Source: an uncultured Collinsella sp.
Lineage (GTDB): Bacteria > Actinomycetota > Coriobacteriia > Coriobacteriales > Coriobacteriaceae
Length of the DNA stretch: 64,000 bases
NCBI GenBank assembly: GCA_902489775.1
Contig: CABUBH010000005.1
Coordinates: forward strand, 6,822 to 70,821
Reading direction: 5' to 3'
The notes beneath the pieces were generated by a model. It was not told where the DNA came from, did not search any database, and saw only the letters and a program-made list of their open reading frames with translations. This document shows positions 46,022 to 55,980 of this stretch, in pieces (the stretch's first letter is position 1; each line of letters starts with the position of its first letter). The translations under genes and the position numbers were made by a program.

Positions 46022-46711
46022 CTACTTTTTACGGTGCAAAAAGCGCGCGATGTCTTCTTCGGTGGGGCTTTTGATGTCAAAGCGCAGCGAGAGCCAGCGC
46101 AGTCCCATGGTCACGACAACGCATACGACCAGCGCGGCGACATTGCTCATGATGCCGCTCATAACGAGACACACATAGCTTGTCGATCCGGCGATGGCGG
46201 CGATGGCATAAAAGTTAGTACGTTGGAAAATGCCCGGAACCACGCCCATAAAGCCGTCGCGCAGCATGCCGCCGCCTACTGCGGTAAAAAAGCCCATCAT
46301 GATGCACACCGCCGGCGCAAAGCCGTAGACCAGCGCCTTGTCTGCTCCAGTGGCGGCGTAGATGCCGACCGAGATGATGTCGAGCAAGGGGATGAGTTTT
46401 TCGGGCTTGTCGACGATTGCCGGGAAAATATAGATGATGGCCGCCGTGGCAATGGAAAGCGGGAGTGCCATCGGCTGGTTGAGGATGTAGACGTTGCCCA
46501 CCTGCAGCGTCATGTCGCGCAAGAGACCGCCGCCCAGACCGCAGACCACCGCGAGCGCGACCGCGCCCACCAGGTCGAGCTTGTGCTCACGCGCAACCAG
46601 CACACCCGAGATCGATGCAGCGACAACAGCGAACATCTCGAGCCAAAACGGAATAGCGACCATGGCATCCGAGGCATGTGGGGTAACGGTCATAGCGGCG
46701 ACGACGGGCAA
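46022..46711 (-). CDS. TRIC cation-channel family protein (UPF0126)
   Basis: The 229-residue protein has seven hydrophobic helices in two repeats, each with a Gly-rich motif (CGLGGGLLRDMTL and TAVGGGMLRDGFMG), the hallmark of the prokaryotic TRIC family of trimeric potassium/cation channels. The start is a TTG at 46711 with AAAGGA upstream; the ATG at 46693 has no ribosome site. The element at 46843-48113 lies upstream of it. Confidence 0.9.
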   Translation of the reverse strand: MPVVAAMTVTPHASDAMVAIPFWLEMFAVVAASISGVLVAREHKLDLVGAVALAVVCGLGGGLLRDMTLQVGNVYILNQPMALPLSIATAAIIYIFPAIVDKPEKLIPLLDIISVGIYAATGADKALVYGFAPAVCIMMGFFTAVGGGMLRDGFMGVVPGIFQRTNFYAIAAIAGSTSYVCLVMSGIMSNVAALVVCVVVTMGLRWLSLRFDIKSPTEEDIARFLHRKK

Positions 46712-46842
46712 GATGGGGTCCTTTGGATTGTGGGTTTAGACAATGCCCGTACATAGTACATGTTCGGCGCCGATTGCGATCCTATTGCTCGGCAAACGGT
46801 CGGGACTGGATGCGGGCGTGGCGTTACTGGAATGCCAAGGGT

Positions 46843-46923
46843 CCAAAACATGTACGTCAGCCTCCAAAAACGACATTTTCCGACATCTTTGGAGGCTGAC
46901 GTACATGTTTGGATTGAGCTCAC
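46843..46923 (+). repeat. left hairpin inverted repeat
   Basis: Arms CCAAAACATGTACGTCAGCC and GGCTGACGTACATGTTTGG flank an apex with two CGACAT copies. It extends to GATTGAGCTCAC, which is also conserved in the right copy. Confidence 0.85.
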
Positions 46924-47015
46924 AGCATGAGTGAGTTGATTTACTCACATCCGGTATATTTCCCCACTTCAACGGACATAAGAGTTGGATACCGGCTCAG
47001 AGCGAGAGGCCCTCA

Positions 47016-48023
47016 ATGGATACCCCTGTTCTCATTTCGCATAAAACCGCATGGCTTGTCCATCATGCACCCCAGAATTTGGTTCAGTCTCTTGCGCGGC
47101 ACGACTACCAGATAGGCGCACAAGGCATCTCCACCCAGCAACGTGTTGCGCGCATACGACAGGCCCTTACCGACTGCGGCATTCCGTCCGATATGCTTAA
47201 GACTATCGATATCGCGGTTGTATTCGAATTCGAGCGAATTCGTACCAAAGGCGTCGTTTGCCACATTCTTGGACAAAATCTTCCCTACGAGCATATTAAC
47301 GAGTTGACGCCCGGAATCTTCATCACCGACGAAGCCTTCGCCTTCGTGCTCGCTGCCGAGTGGATGGATAGGATCGAATATCTCGAATATGGCTATGAAG
47401 TTTGCGCCGATTATCGCATGAGGCTCAATCCCGCCGACCCTTATACCGAGCAACCAGCCACCACCTCCAAGGATGAAATAACCGAACTGCTCGATCGGCA
47501 CCCCGGCAAACCCGGTGCCACACGTGCACGGCTCGCGCTCAGGCACATCTACGATCACTCGGCCTCGCCTATGGAGACCGCTTCGGCAATCGCCCTCTCG
47601 CTCCCAACAAGCGAAGGCGGCGTTGGCATCCGAGGTATCGAACTCAACAAACCGCTCGAGATCCCTCAACGTCTCTGGCATTGCGCCAAAGCTCGAACAC
47701 TCAAAATCGATGCGCTCGTGACCTATAAGCGCAGGGAGCTCGGTATCGAATATAAGGGCGGTTTTCACGATGAGCTCGAGCGCAAGGGAGCAGATGCGGA
47801 GCGAGAGGCCGTTCTCTCCCAAATGGGATATCGAATCGTTACGCTCACTTCGGCTCAGTTCGGCAGCCAGCTCGCCTTTCACCGCGCCATGAACAACATT
47901 CGCGAAGCACTCGGCATGCCTCGATGTACCGATACCGAGTACCAACGAAAGCAAAATGAACTGCGCAAGGCACTTATCCGCAACTGGAAAAGCATACGAG
48001 ACGAGGAGGCACCTTCCGAATAG
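47016..48023 (+). CDS. DUF559-like PD-(D/E)XK endonuclease-domain protein
   Basis: The 335-residue protein has a C-terminal Vsr/DUF559-type nuclease domain: the family hallmark SPMETASAIALSLP (Glu187), then Asp232 (KIDALVTYKR), Glu245-Tyr-Lys247 (LGIEYKGGFH) and an ERKGADAEREAVLSQMGYRIVTLT segment. The N-terminal ~150 residues are not recognised; actinobacterial relatives often carry an AbiEi-like antitoxin domain there. Catalytic residues look intact, so DNA cleavage is plausible. GAGAGG lies eight bases before the ATG. It is the only gene inside the inverted-repeat element. Function of the family is not established. Confidence 0.75.
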   Translation: MDTPVLISHKTAWLVHHAPQNLVQSLARHDYQIGAQGISTQQRVARIRQALTDCGIPSDMLKTIDIAVVFEFERIRTKGVVCHILGQNLPYEHINELTPGIFITDEAFAFVLAAEWMDRIEYLEYGYEVCADYRMRLNPADPYTEQPATTSKDEITELLDRHPGKPGATRARLALRHIYDHSASPMETASAIALSLPTSEGGVGIRGIELNKPLEIPQRLWHCAKARTLKIDALVTYKRRELGIEYKGGFHDELERKGADAEREAVLSQMGYRIVTLTSAQFGSQLAFHRAMNNIREALGMPRCTDTEYQRKQNELRKALIRNWKSIRDEEAPSE

Positions 48024-48033
48024 CGCCACTCCC

Positions 48034-48113
48034 GTGAGCTCAATCCAAACGTGTACGTCAGCCTCCAAAGATGTCGAAAAATGTCGTTTTTGGAGGCTGA
48101 CGTACACGTTTGG
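48034..48113 (-). repeat. right hairpin inverted repeat
   Basis: The reverse complement matches 46843-46923 over its full length; differences include CATGTAC to CGTGTAC on one arm with the matching change on the other arm, so pairing is preserved. Confidence 0.85.
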
Positions 48114-48144
48114 GGAAGCGCGGGATCGAGATGTATTTCGATAA

Positions 48145-48172
48145 CAAAAAAGCTCCCATTCTAGGGAGCTTT
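48145..48172 (-). terminator. terminator of the tRNA-Ser pair
   Basis: On the minus strand AAAGCTCCC pairs with GGGAGCTTT around a six-base loop, followed by a T run. Confidence 0.85.
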
Positions 48173-48183
48173 CTCAATCTAAA

Positions 48184-48274
48184 TGGCGGAGGAGGAGGGA
48201 TTCGAACCCTCGTGACCTTATACAGGCCAAACGGTTTTCGAGACCGCCGCATTCAACCACTCTGCCACCCCTCC
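48184..48274 (-). tRNA. tRNA-Ser (anticodon CGA), CCA encoded
   Basis: Acceptor GGAGGGG with CTCCTCC, anticodon loop CTCGAAA, long variable arm typical of tRNA-Ser, discriminator G and encoded CCA. Confidence 0.94.
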
Positions 48275-48322
48275 GCGTGGGGTAAAAACAAAGCAGGCTC
48301 GAAGGCCTGCTTTGGAATTAAC

Positions 48323-48413
48323 TGGCGGAGAGTCAGGGATTTGAACCCTGGAGACGCTTTTGACGCCTACACGATTTCCAATCGTGCTCCTTCGGCCACT
48401 CGGACAACTCTCC
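48323..48413 (-). tRNA. tRNA-Ser (anticodon GGA), CCA encoded
   Basis: GGAGAGTTGTCCGAG..., anticodon loop TTGGAAA, long variable arm, encoded CCA. It lies upstream of the Ser(CGA) gene on the same transcript. Confidence 0.94.
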
Positions 48414-48429
48414 GTTAAATGCGAAAGTT

Positions 48430-48457
48430 AGTATACACGAGGAATCGCAAGGTGCAA
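48430..48457 (-). promoter_or_regulatory. promoter of the tRNA-Ser pair
   Basis: On the minus strand TTGCAC, 16-bp spacer, TATACT. Confidence 0.65.
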
Positions 48458-48808
48458 GCCGAAAACTTAGCATTTTTTGATCCACAGTGTCTCGCGCTGT
48501 GCCTAAAACGCGCGGCACATGCAGCCTGACCAGCAAAATCATGCTAAGCGAATTGCTCAAAAAAGGACTTTATAGACCACGAGCAAACGAATTTAAAATC
48601 TTTTTGGCGATCAATTAGACCACTGGTATGCATTTTGCGACCACAGCCTTGTGCCCGTTGGCCTGCGGCTTGGCTCAGCTTGTCCTAGCGGCACCGTATC
48701 TTGTCCACAGATTCGTCAAGCTTTTGGACAGCATTTGGTTGGAATGCGCATGAAACGTCGTGCGAGCATGGGCATATGTGGAGGTCATGAGGTTGTAGCT
48801 GCATATTC
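48458..48808. other. intergenic region without a recognised gene
   Basis: About 350 bp between the tRNA-Ser promoter and the rpsF promoter. No supported coding frame or strong structure is visible. Confidence 0.4.
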
Positions 48809-48837
48809 TTGCGGCTTGGGAGGTTGAAAGATATTAT
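48809..48837 (+). promoter_or_regulatory. promoter of the rpsF operon
   Basis: TTGCGG, 17-bp spacer, TATTAT, about 71 bp before the rpsF start. Confidence 0.6.
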
Positions 48838-48853
48838 TACCAAGTCTTTTCCT

Positions 48854-48882
48854 GCTTCAGGCGCACCTTCACGACCTGAAGC
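48854..48882 (+). promoter_or_regulatory. leader hairpin of the rpsF operon, possible S6:S18 autoregulatory site
   Basis: GCTTCAGG (48854-48861) pairs with CCTGAAGC (48875-48882) across a 13-nt loop, in the leader 26 bp before rpsF. Many bacteria regulate rpsF through an S6:S18-binding hairpin here; I could not identify the canonical bulged CCG, so this is tentative. Confidence 0.35.
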
Positions 48883-48908
48883 CACATTTGCCCAGAGGAG
48901 GTGACAAT

Positions 48909-49202
48909 ATGAAGGCTTATGAACTGCTGTTCTTTGTTGACCCGTCGCTCGACCCCGAGACTCGTCTCGCTGTTATGAAGCGTATCGATACCACGATCGC
49001 TGAGGGCGCTGGCAAGGTCGACTCCGTTGACGAGTGGGGCAAGCGCAAGCTCGCCTACGAGATCAACGACCTCACCGATGGTGACTACACCCTCATCAAC
49101 TTCCACGCAGATCCTACCCAGATCGCCGAGCTTGATCGCGTCCTGCGCATCACCGACGCTGTGGTCCGCCACATGATCGTCCGTCGCGACGACCAGGAGT
49201 AA
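48909..49202 (+). CDS. rpsF: 30S ribosomal protein S6
   Basis: The 97-residue protein MKAYELLFFVDPSLD.. has the S6 fold signature WGKRKLAYEINDLTDGDY. I chose the ATG at 48909 because GAGGAGGTGA is ideally placed upstream. It heads the rpsF-ssb-rpsR-rplI operon. Confidence 0.97.
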   Translation: MKAYELLFFVDPSLDPETRLAVMKRIDTTIAEGAGKVDSVDEWGKRKLAYEINDLTDGDYTLINFHADPTQIAELDRVLRITDAVVRHMIVRRDDQE

Positions 49203-49250
49203 GACTGTCGTTTTGGACTGGGCTTGTGCCCCAAGAGGAAGTAGTGAGTT

Positions 49251-49703
49251 ATGAGCATCAATCGAGTGAACATCACCGGTAACCTCACCCGCGATCCCGA
49301 GCTGCGCGCCACCGCCGGCGGAACCCAGGTTCTGTCTTTTGGCGTCGCCGTGAACGATCGTCGCCGCAACGCGCAGACTGGCGAGTGGGAGGACTATCCC
49401 AACTTTGTCGACTGCACTATGTTCGGCACCCGCGCCGAGGCCGTGAGCCGTTTCCTGGCAAAGGGAAACAAGGTCGCGATCGAGGGCAAGCTGCGCTACA
49501 GCTCTTGGGAGCGCGACGGCCAGCGCCGGAGCAAGCTTGAGGTCATCGTCGATGAGATCGAGTTTATGAGCTCCCGTGGTGGCCAGGGTGGCTACGATCA
49601 GGGCGGTTACGCCCCCGCAGCTCCCGCGCCCGCAGCACGTCCCGCCGCGCCGGTGGCTACGCCGCCTGCGGTCGACGTCTACGATGAGGACATCCCGTTC
49701 TAA
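49251..49703 (+). CDS. ssb: single-stranded DNA-binding protein
   Basis: The 150-residue protein has an OB-fold (INRVNITGNLTRDPELRATA, FVDCTMFGTRAEAVSRFLAKG), a Gly/Ala/Pro-rich linker and the acidic tip DEDIPF that recruits replication and repair partners. It lies between rpsF and rpsR as in most bacteria. GAGGAAG lies about seven bases before the ATG. Confidence 0.97.
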   Translation: MSINRVNITGNLTRDPELRATAGGTQVLSFGVAVNDRRRNAQTGEWEDYPNFVDCTMFGTRAEAVSRFLAKGNKVAIEGKLRYSSWERDGQRRSKLEVIVDEIEFMSSRGGQGGYDQGGYAPAAPAPAARPAAPVATPPAVDVYDEDIPF

Positions 49704-49775
49704 GGGGTGTTCACCTATTTTTGAGTGAGAGGCGACTTTGGTTCGCCGAAGTTGCCAAATGAAAGGTATTTTGAC

Positions 49776-50042
49776 ATGGCTAATGATTTTTCTGCACGTC
49801 AGCCGCGTCGTAAGTACTGCCAGTTCTGCAAGGAGAACACTGAGTTCATCGACTATAAGGACACTCAGCTTCTCCGTAAGTACATGACCGACCGTGGCAA
49901 GATCAAGCCCCGTCGCGTCACTGGCGCTTGCACGCAGCATCAGCATGACATCGCCAACGCCATCAAGCGCGCCCGCGAGATGGCTCTCCTGCCGTACACC
50001 GTCCCCGTGGTTTCCTCTCGTGGCAACCGCGACCGCGGCTAA
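49776..50042 (+). CDS. rpsR: 30S ribosomal protein S18, Cys-containing form
   Basis: The 88-residue protein has the S18 core TQLLRKYMTDRGKIKPRRVTG. It also has CQFC and a later Cys with His residues (CTQHQHD), a likely zinc-binding C+ type. I chose the ATG at 49776 (MANDFSARQ), with AAAGG upstream. Confidence 0.95.
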   Translation: MANDFSARQPRRKYCQFCKENTEFIDYKDTQLLRKYMTDRGKIKPRRVTGACTQHQHDIANAIKRAREMALLPYTVPVVSSRGNRDRG

Positions 50043-50057
50043 GAAGGGAGACGCATC

Positions 50058-50597
50058 ATGAAGGTTATTCTTCTCGATGAGATCAAGGGCAAGGGCGGCG
50101 AGGGTGACGTCGTAGAGGTCGCTCAGGGTTACGCTGAGAACTTCCTGTTCCCCAAGAAGCTCGCTGTTGCCGCCACCAAGGGCAACCTCAAGCAGCTTGA
50201 CGAGCGTCGCAACAACATCGCCAAGCGCGAGGCCGTCCGTCTGGCTACCGCCAACGAGACCAAGGCTGCCTTCGAGGGCAAGACGGTCACCGTTGACGTC
50301 AAGGTCGGCGACGAGGGCATCCTCTTTGGCTCCGTTACCGCCGCTATGATCGCTGACGCCATCAAGGCTCAGCTCGGTATGGACATCGACCGCAAGCGCG
50401 TCGAGCTCGGTAAGCCCATCAAGGTTGCCGGTGCCCACACCGTTGCCATCTCGCTGTACCGCGAGATCAAGGCCGAGGTTGTCGTTCTCGTCGGCGTTAC
50501 TGCCGAGGAGCTCGCTGCCGAGGCTGAGGTCGAGGAGGCCGCTGAGGTCGCCGAGGCCGAGACCGCCGAGGTCGAGACTGAGGCTGCTGCCGAGTAG
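50058..50597 (+). CDS. rplI: 50S ribosomal protein L9 with acidic C-terminal extension
   Basis: The 179-residue protein has the L9 N-terminal domain MKVILLDEIKGKGGEGDVVEVAQGYAENFLFP and the C-terminal domain (LFGSVTAAMIADAIKAQLGMDIDRKRVEL). Canonical L9 is about 148 residues; here a ~30-residue Glu/Ala tail (EEAAEVAEAETAEVETEAAAE) is added. GAAGGGAG lies upstream. Last gene of the operon; a terminator follows. Confidence 0.96.
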   Translation: MKVILLDEIKGKGGEGDVVEVAQGYAENFLFPKKLAVAATKGNLKQLDERRNNIAKREAVRLATANETKAAFEGKTVTVDVKVGDEGILFGSVTAAMIADAIKAQLGMDIDRKRVELGKPIKVAGAHTVAISLYREIKAEVVVLVGVTAEELAAEAEVEEAAEVAEAETAEVETEAAAE

Positions 50598-50630
50598 CAT
50601 TTGCTGCAACGCAACAATCTTGTTCTAAGA

Positions 50631-50667
50631 AGGGCGCTCTGGGAAACCAGGGTGCCCTTTTGTTTTT
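50631..50667 (+). terminator. terminator of the rpsF operon
   Basis: AGGGCGCTCTGG pairs with CCAGGGTGCCCT across a GAAA loop, followed by TTTTGTTTTTT. Confidence 0.85.
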
Positions 50668-50821
50668 TGCGCTGAGTGAGTGTCATGGTGAACGTTGCGT
50701 CGAAGTCTTATATACAGGACCGTTCATCCGTTTGGTTCGGTGATGATTGGCGGCGCGCGGCGCGTTTTGGGATCGTGGCTGATACTATGGATGCTCGCAA
50801 GCGATATGAATGAGGATGCTC

Positions 50822-52213
50822 ATGGCATATGACGATAGGGAGACCGGGCTGACGGTTGAGGACCGCGGCTCAAAGTTGGGTCTTCCCCAAAACCAAGATG
50901 CAGAGGCCAATGTACTGGCCGCTATGCTGCTATCGCCCGAGGTGGTCGAAGAAGCCCAGGTCGAGCTGCAGCCCGATGACTTCTACCGGCCCATTCATAA
51001 GACCATCTATACCGCGATGGTCGATATGTACAACAGCCGCATTCCCATCGACTCCATCTCGCTGATCGATTACCTACGAAGCATCAACAAGCTCGATGCC
51101 GTGGGCGGCGAAGCGTACATTTTGGAGTTGATGGGTCAGACCCTGTCGCTCGTCAACTGGCAGCACCATGCCGCCATCGTTCGCCGTGATTCGATGCTGC
51201 GTGAGCTGATCGGCGCCACCAACGAGATCAACGCGCTGGCATATAACGCCCCCACCGACACCAAAGAGGTTGTCGAGCTGGCCGAGAGCAAGCTACTCAA
51301 GGTTACGGCGCGCGAGGTCAAGTCGAGCTACAAGACGCTGACCGAGTTTATGGTCGAGGCCTATAACGAGGCCGAGGAAGTGTGCCAGGCCGGTGGCCAG
51401 GCCGCGGGCGTGCCCACTGGCTTTCCGTCGCTCGACCGCATGCTCATGGGCTTCCGCGAGGGCCAGCTCATCATCATCGGCGCCCGTCCTGCTGTAGGTA
51501 AGACGTCGTTCGCTCTGAACCTGGCACTTAACGCTGCCGCTGCTGGTTATACCGTCGGCTTCTTCTCGCTGGAGATGTCGGGCAAGGAAATTGCCCAGCG
51601 CCTGATTTGCGCCTACGCCATGATCTCGATCAGTGACTTCCGCATGGGCCGCATTAGCCCCGAGCAGTGGGACAATATCAACGAGGCCACGCAGACCTTG
51701 TCCAAGCTCGATATTCTGATTGACGATACGCCCGGCACCACAGTGACCGAGATTCGCGCCAAGAGCCGCCGCATGCTCCATAACAAGGAGAAGGCAATCA
51801 TCATCCTGGACTACCTGCAGCTGGTGAGTCCTCCGCCGGGACGCCGCTCCGAGAGCCGTACCGTCGAGGTTTCGGAGATGTCGCGTGGCCTGAAGATCAT
51901 GGCCAAGGAGCTCAAGATCCCGCTCATCGCGCTGTCGCAGCTCTCGCGTCAGGTCGAATCCCGTACCGGCAAGCGCCCGCAACTTTCCGACCTTCGTGAA
52001 TCGGGCTCCATCGAGCAGGACGCCGATATCGTTATGTTCTTGGACCGCTCCGCCGACGAGGCCGAGGCCTCGCGCGACGATCGACCCGACGAGGACGTTA
52101 CGCGTATCGTCGTGGCCAAGAACCGTTCGGGCCCGATCGGCGACGTCGACCTGATGTTCCTGCCGGCATCCACCAAGTTCTATGAGCTTGATGGGGCACA
52201 TGCCGAGGAGTAG
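50822..52213 (+). CDS. dnaB: replicative DNA helicase
   Basis: The 463-residue protein has the DnaB N-terminal domain (LPQNQDAEANVLAAMLL) and a RecA-like motor with Walker A GARPAVGKTSFALN, Walker B IIILDYLQLV and LSQLSRQVESR. It unwinds DNA ahead of the fork. I used the ATG at 50822 (MAYDDRE) because GAGG lies six bases upstream; an in-frame ATG at 50810 is the alternative. The probable loader is the DUF721 protein of the recF region. Confidence 0.95.
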   Translation: MAYDDRETGLTVEDRGSKLGLPQNQDAEANVLAAMLLSPEVVEEAQVELQPDDFYRPIHKTIYTAMVDMYNSRIPIDSISLIDYLRSINKLDAVGGEAYILELMGQTLSLVNWQHHAAIVRRDSMLRELIGATNEINALAYNAPTDTKEVVELAESKLLKVTAREVKSSYKTLTEFMVEAYNEAEEVCQAGGQAAGVPTGFPSLDRMLMGFREGQLIIIGARPAVGKTSFALNLALNAAAAGYTVGFFSLEMSGKEIAQRLICAYAMISISDFRMGRISPEQWDNINEATQTLSKLDILIDDTPGTTVTEIRAKSRRMLHNKEKAIIILDYLQLVSPPPGRRSESRTVEVSEMSRGLKIMAKELKIPLIALSQLSRQVESRTGKRPQLSDLRESGSIEQDADIVMFLDRSADEAEASRDDRPDEDVTRIVVAKNRSGPIGDVDLMFLPASTKFYELDGAHAEE

Positions 52214-52306
52214 GACAGGCGCCCGTTGCATGGGTATACTGGGAATGTTTTGTGCTTCTGCGTGCCGGCGTGGCGCGTAGACAGTCCATGAATGTAAGGA
52301 GTAAAC

Positions 52307-53593
<1,287 letters not shown>

Positions 53594-53615
53594 TCGGGAC
53601 TATTCGGTTATTGCG

Positions 53616-53662
53616 ATATACCCCTTTGCAGCCCAAGCGGGCGGCCGAGGGGTATATTTGCT
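53616..53662 (+). terminator. likely terminator or attenuator between purA and purD
   Basis: ATATACCCCT (53616-53625) pairs with AGGGGTATAT (53648-53657), with an inner GCCC/GGGC stem; a short T stretch follows. Confidence 0.6.
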
Positions 53663-53711
53663 TGCAAAGGGCTCGCGCGGAGCGGGCCGTTCATCCATAG
53701 AGGAGGCACCC

Positions 53712-55016
53712 TTGAAGGCGGACACTCAAACCATCGACATCCTGTTGTTGGGCAGCGGCGGCCGTGAGCACGCTTTGGCAGCGAAGCTCGCAGCATCACC
53801 GCGCGCCGGCAAGCTCTACATCGCGCCGGGTAACGGCGGCACCGCGAGCTGTGGCGAGAACGTTGTTCTCGACGATTGCGATCCTGCGGCCGTGGCGGCG
53901 TTTGCGCAGAGCCACGGATGCGGACTCGTGGTGATTGGCCCCGAGGCCCCGCTCGTGGCGGGTGTGGCCGACGCCGTGCGCGCGGCAGGTATCCCGTGCT
54001 TTGGCCCGGGTGCCGAGGGCGCCCAGATGGAGGGCTCCAAGCTGTTCTCCAAGCAGCTCATGGAGCGCGCGGGCATTCCGACGGCTGCCTATGGCTCGTT
54101 TACCGATGAGGCTTCTGCTCTTGCCTATGTGCGCGAGCAGGGTGCTCCGCTGGTCGTGAAGGCCGATGGCCTGGCCGCGGGTAAGGGCGTTATCGTGGCG
54201 ACCGAGCTTGCGCAGGCCGAGGAGGCCGTGCGCGAGTGCTTTGGTGGCGTCTTTGGTGACGCCGGCAACACCGTGGTCATCGAGGAGATGCTCGTTGGCC
54301 CCGAGTGCTCGCTGCTGGCCTTCACCGACGGCAAGACCGTGCGCCCCATGACCACTTCGCAGGACCACAAGCGCGCGCTCGAGGGCGACCTTGGTCCCAA
54401 CACCGGCGGCATGGGCGTCTACAGCCCGGTGCCCATCGTGACTGACGAGGAGCACGCCACCATGGTGGAGGTCATGGAGCAGACCGTGGCCGAGCTCGCC
54501 GCCGAGGGTATCGACTACCGCGGCTGCCTGTATGGCGGCTTTATGCTCACCCCCGCCGGCCCCAAGGTGCTGGAGTTCAACGCCCGCTTTGGCGACCCCG
54601 AGACGCAGGTCGTGCTTCCGCGCCTTAAGAACGACCTGGTCGAGGTCATGCTGGCTTGTGCTAACTGCGAGCTCGACCAGATTGAACTCGACTGGCGCGA
54701 CGAGTGGGCCGTGGCCGTTGTCCTGACGAGCGCGGGCTATCCCGGCAGCTATGAGAAGGGCAAAGTCATCACCGGTATTGAGGATGCCGAGGCCATGGAG
54801 AACGTGACCGTGTACCACGCGGGCACTGCCGTGGTGGACGGCCAGCTCGTGACCAACGGCGGCCGCGTGCTTGCCGTGACCGCCCTGGGCGACACGTTCG
54901 AGAACGCTCGCAACCTTGCCTACGAGGCCTGCGAGAAGATTGATTTTGAGGGCAAGACCCTGCGTCATGACATTGGCCTGCGCGCGCTGCGCGGCCGCGA
55001 CGCCTGGGATGCCTAA
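53712..55016 (+). CDS. purD: phosphoribosylamine--glycine ligase
   Basis: The 434-residue ATP-grasp enzyme has LLLGSGGREHALAAKL, the ATP-grasp core VVKADGLAAGKGV and NTGGMGVYSP. It makes glycinamide ribonucleotide. The start is the TTG at 53712, with GAGGAGG about six bases upstream; the longer in-frame extension upstream lies in the purA terminator and is not coding. The Nudix gene follows after 21 bp. Confidence 0.95.
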   Translation: MKADTQTIDILLLGSGGREHALAAKLAASPRAGKLYIAPGNGGTASCGENVVLDDCDPAAVAAFAQSHGCGLVVIGPEAPLVAGVADAVRAAGIPCFGPGAEGAQMEGSKLFSKQLMERAGIPTAAYGSFTDEASALAYVREQGAPLVVKADGLAAGKGVIVATELAQAEEAVRECFGGVFGDAGNTVVIEEMLVGPECSLLAFTDGKTVRPMTTSQDHKRALEGDLGPNTGGMGVYSPVPIVTDEEHATMVEVMEQTVAELAAEGIDYRGCLYGGFMLTPAGPKVLEFNARFGDPETQVVLPRLKNDLVEVMLACANCELDQIELDWRDEWAVAVVLTSAGYPGSYEKGKVITGIEDAEAMENVTVYHAGTAVVDGQLVTNGGRVLAVTALGDTFENARNLAYEACEKIDFEGKTLRHDIGLRALRGRDAWDA

Positions 55017-55037
55017 AATCCGAGAGGAATGAGACGG

Positions 55038-55733
55038 ATGGACGAGAAGAACGAAGAGCTCGTGGACGCGCAGATCGTCGAGCAGGACGGTCGCACGTAT
55101 GGGCACGCCGAGGGCGAGCCCGGTGGCGAGGTCGTTGATGAGCCGGTGCTGGTGCTGGGCGACGACGATCCGCACGATGCCGAGCTGCACGAGAAGATTC
55201 TTTCGGAGGAGTGCGCCTGGAAGGGCAAGATCCTCGATGTCCACCGTCTTGAGGTTGAGCTGCCCAACGGTCACCGCAGCGCCCGCGATATCGTTCGCCA
55301 TCCGGGTGCGGCGGCCGTTGTGGCACTGACCGAGAGCGGCAAGATCGTACTGGTGCGTCAGTACCGCACCGCCATCGACCGCGTGACGGTCGAGATTCCC
55401 GCCGGCAAGCTCGACCCGGGCGAGGATCCGCTCGATTGCGCTAAGCGCGAACTGCACGAGGAGACGGGCTTTAGGGCCGGTCGCATTCGCTTTTTGACGT
55501 CGATTGTCACGTCTTGCGGTTTTTGCGATGAGATCATCCACATCTACTTGGCTACCAAGCTCGAGTTTGATGCGCCCAACCCCGATGATGACGAGTTTGT
55601 CAACGTTGACCTGGTGCCGCTACACGAGCTGATCGACGCCGTGCTCGACGGCAAGATCGAAGACGCCAAGACCGTCGTGGGCGCGCTTGCCTGCGACAGC
55701 ATCGCACACAGGCTGGGCGGAACTGAGCTCTAG
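55038..55733 (+). CDS. Nudix hydrolase, ADP-ribose pyrophosphatase type
   Basis: The 231-residue protein has the complete Nudix box GKLDPGEDPLDCAKRELHEE (G-x5-E-x7-REUXEEXGU pattern, followed by TGF) within an ADPRase-like domain (GAAAVVALTESGKIVLVRQYR). An acidic N-terminal extension of about 45 residues is present. I used the ATG at 55038, nine bases after AGAGGA; an ATG at 55029 sits too close to it. Cotranscription with purD is likely. Confidence 0.88.
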   Translation: MDEKNEELVDAQIVEQDGRTYGHAEGEPGGEVVDEPVLVLGDDDPHDAELHEKILSEECAWKGKILDVHRLEVELPNGHRSARDIVRHPGAAAVVALTESGKIVLVRQYRTAIDRVTVEIPAGKLDPGEDPLDCAKRELHEETGFRAGRIRFLTSIVTSCGFCDEIIHIYLATKLEFDAPNPDDDEFVNVDLVPLHELIDAVLDGKIEDAKTVVGALACDSIAHRLGGTEL

Positions 55734-55734
55734 G

Positions 55735-55762
55735 TTACGCGGTTTTACCAAACCGCGTAACG
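55735..55762 (+). terminator. hairpin after the Nudix gene
   Basis: GTTACGCGGTTT pairs perfectly with AAACCGCGTAAC around TACC directly after the stop codon. No T run follows. Confidence 0.5.
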
Positions 55763-55763
55763 A

Positions 55764-55880
55764 GTCGACGCTGCAAACGCCCCTAAGCGGCAATCTGCCT
55801 TTCAATCGTCGCTCGCGTACCGAAGTACGCGTCACTCCTCTTTCAAGGCACCTTGCTCGCTTAGGGACGTTTTCGCTGAC
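55764..55880. repeat. long imperfect hairpin B between the Nudix and ABC genes
   Basis: The arms ACGCCCCTAAGCG and CGCTTAGGGACGT plus TGCCTT/AAGGCA pair around the 43-nt apex 55802-55844, which is 39/43 identical to the apex of hairpin A (37666-37708). The arm sequences are unrelated to those of hairpin A. Confidence 0.75.
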
Positions 55881-55980
55881 GCTGCCAGAACATCGGCGTT
55901 ATGCTTGTTGGGATGCTTTGTTTTCAGCCCGACCGGTTCAACCGGATTTCTCACACCATTAATTTCTCTCCGAGGACTGC

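Larger units (their letters stand above)
46843..48113. mobile_element. candidate mobile element: nuclease gene between 80-bp hairpin inverted repeats
   Basis: The left end (46843-46923) and right end (48034-48113) are inverted copies of each other, about 80 bp with a handful of differences. Each is itself a palindrome with a stem of about 25 bp (CATGTACGTCAGCCTCCAAA-type). Between them is one complete gene for a PD-(D/E)XK protein and nothing else. It is inserted between a TRIC gene and the terminator of two tRNA-Ser genes. No clear target-site duplication is seen, and there is no transposase, so movement would need another enzyme. Confidence 0.6.

Noticed and set aside
48685..48885. Minus-strand frame in the gap before rpsF
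   Set aside because: No ribosome site or family match, and it overlaps the rpsF promoter and leader.
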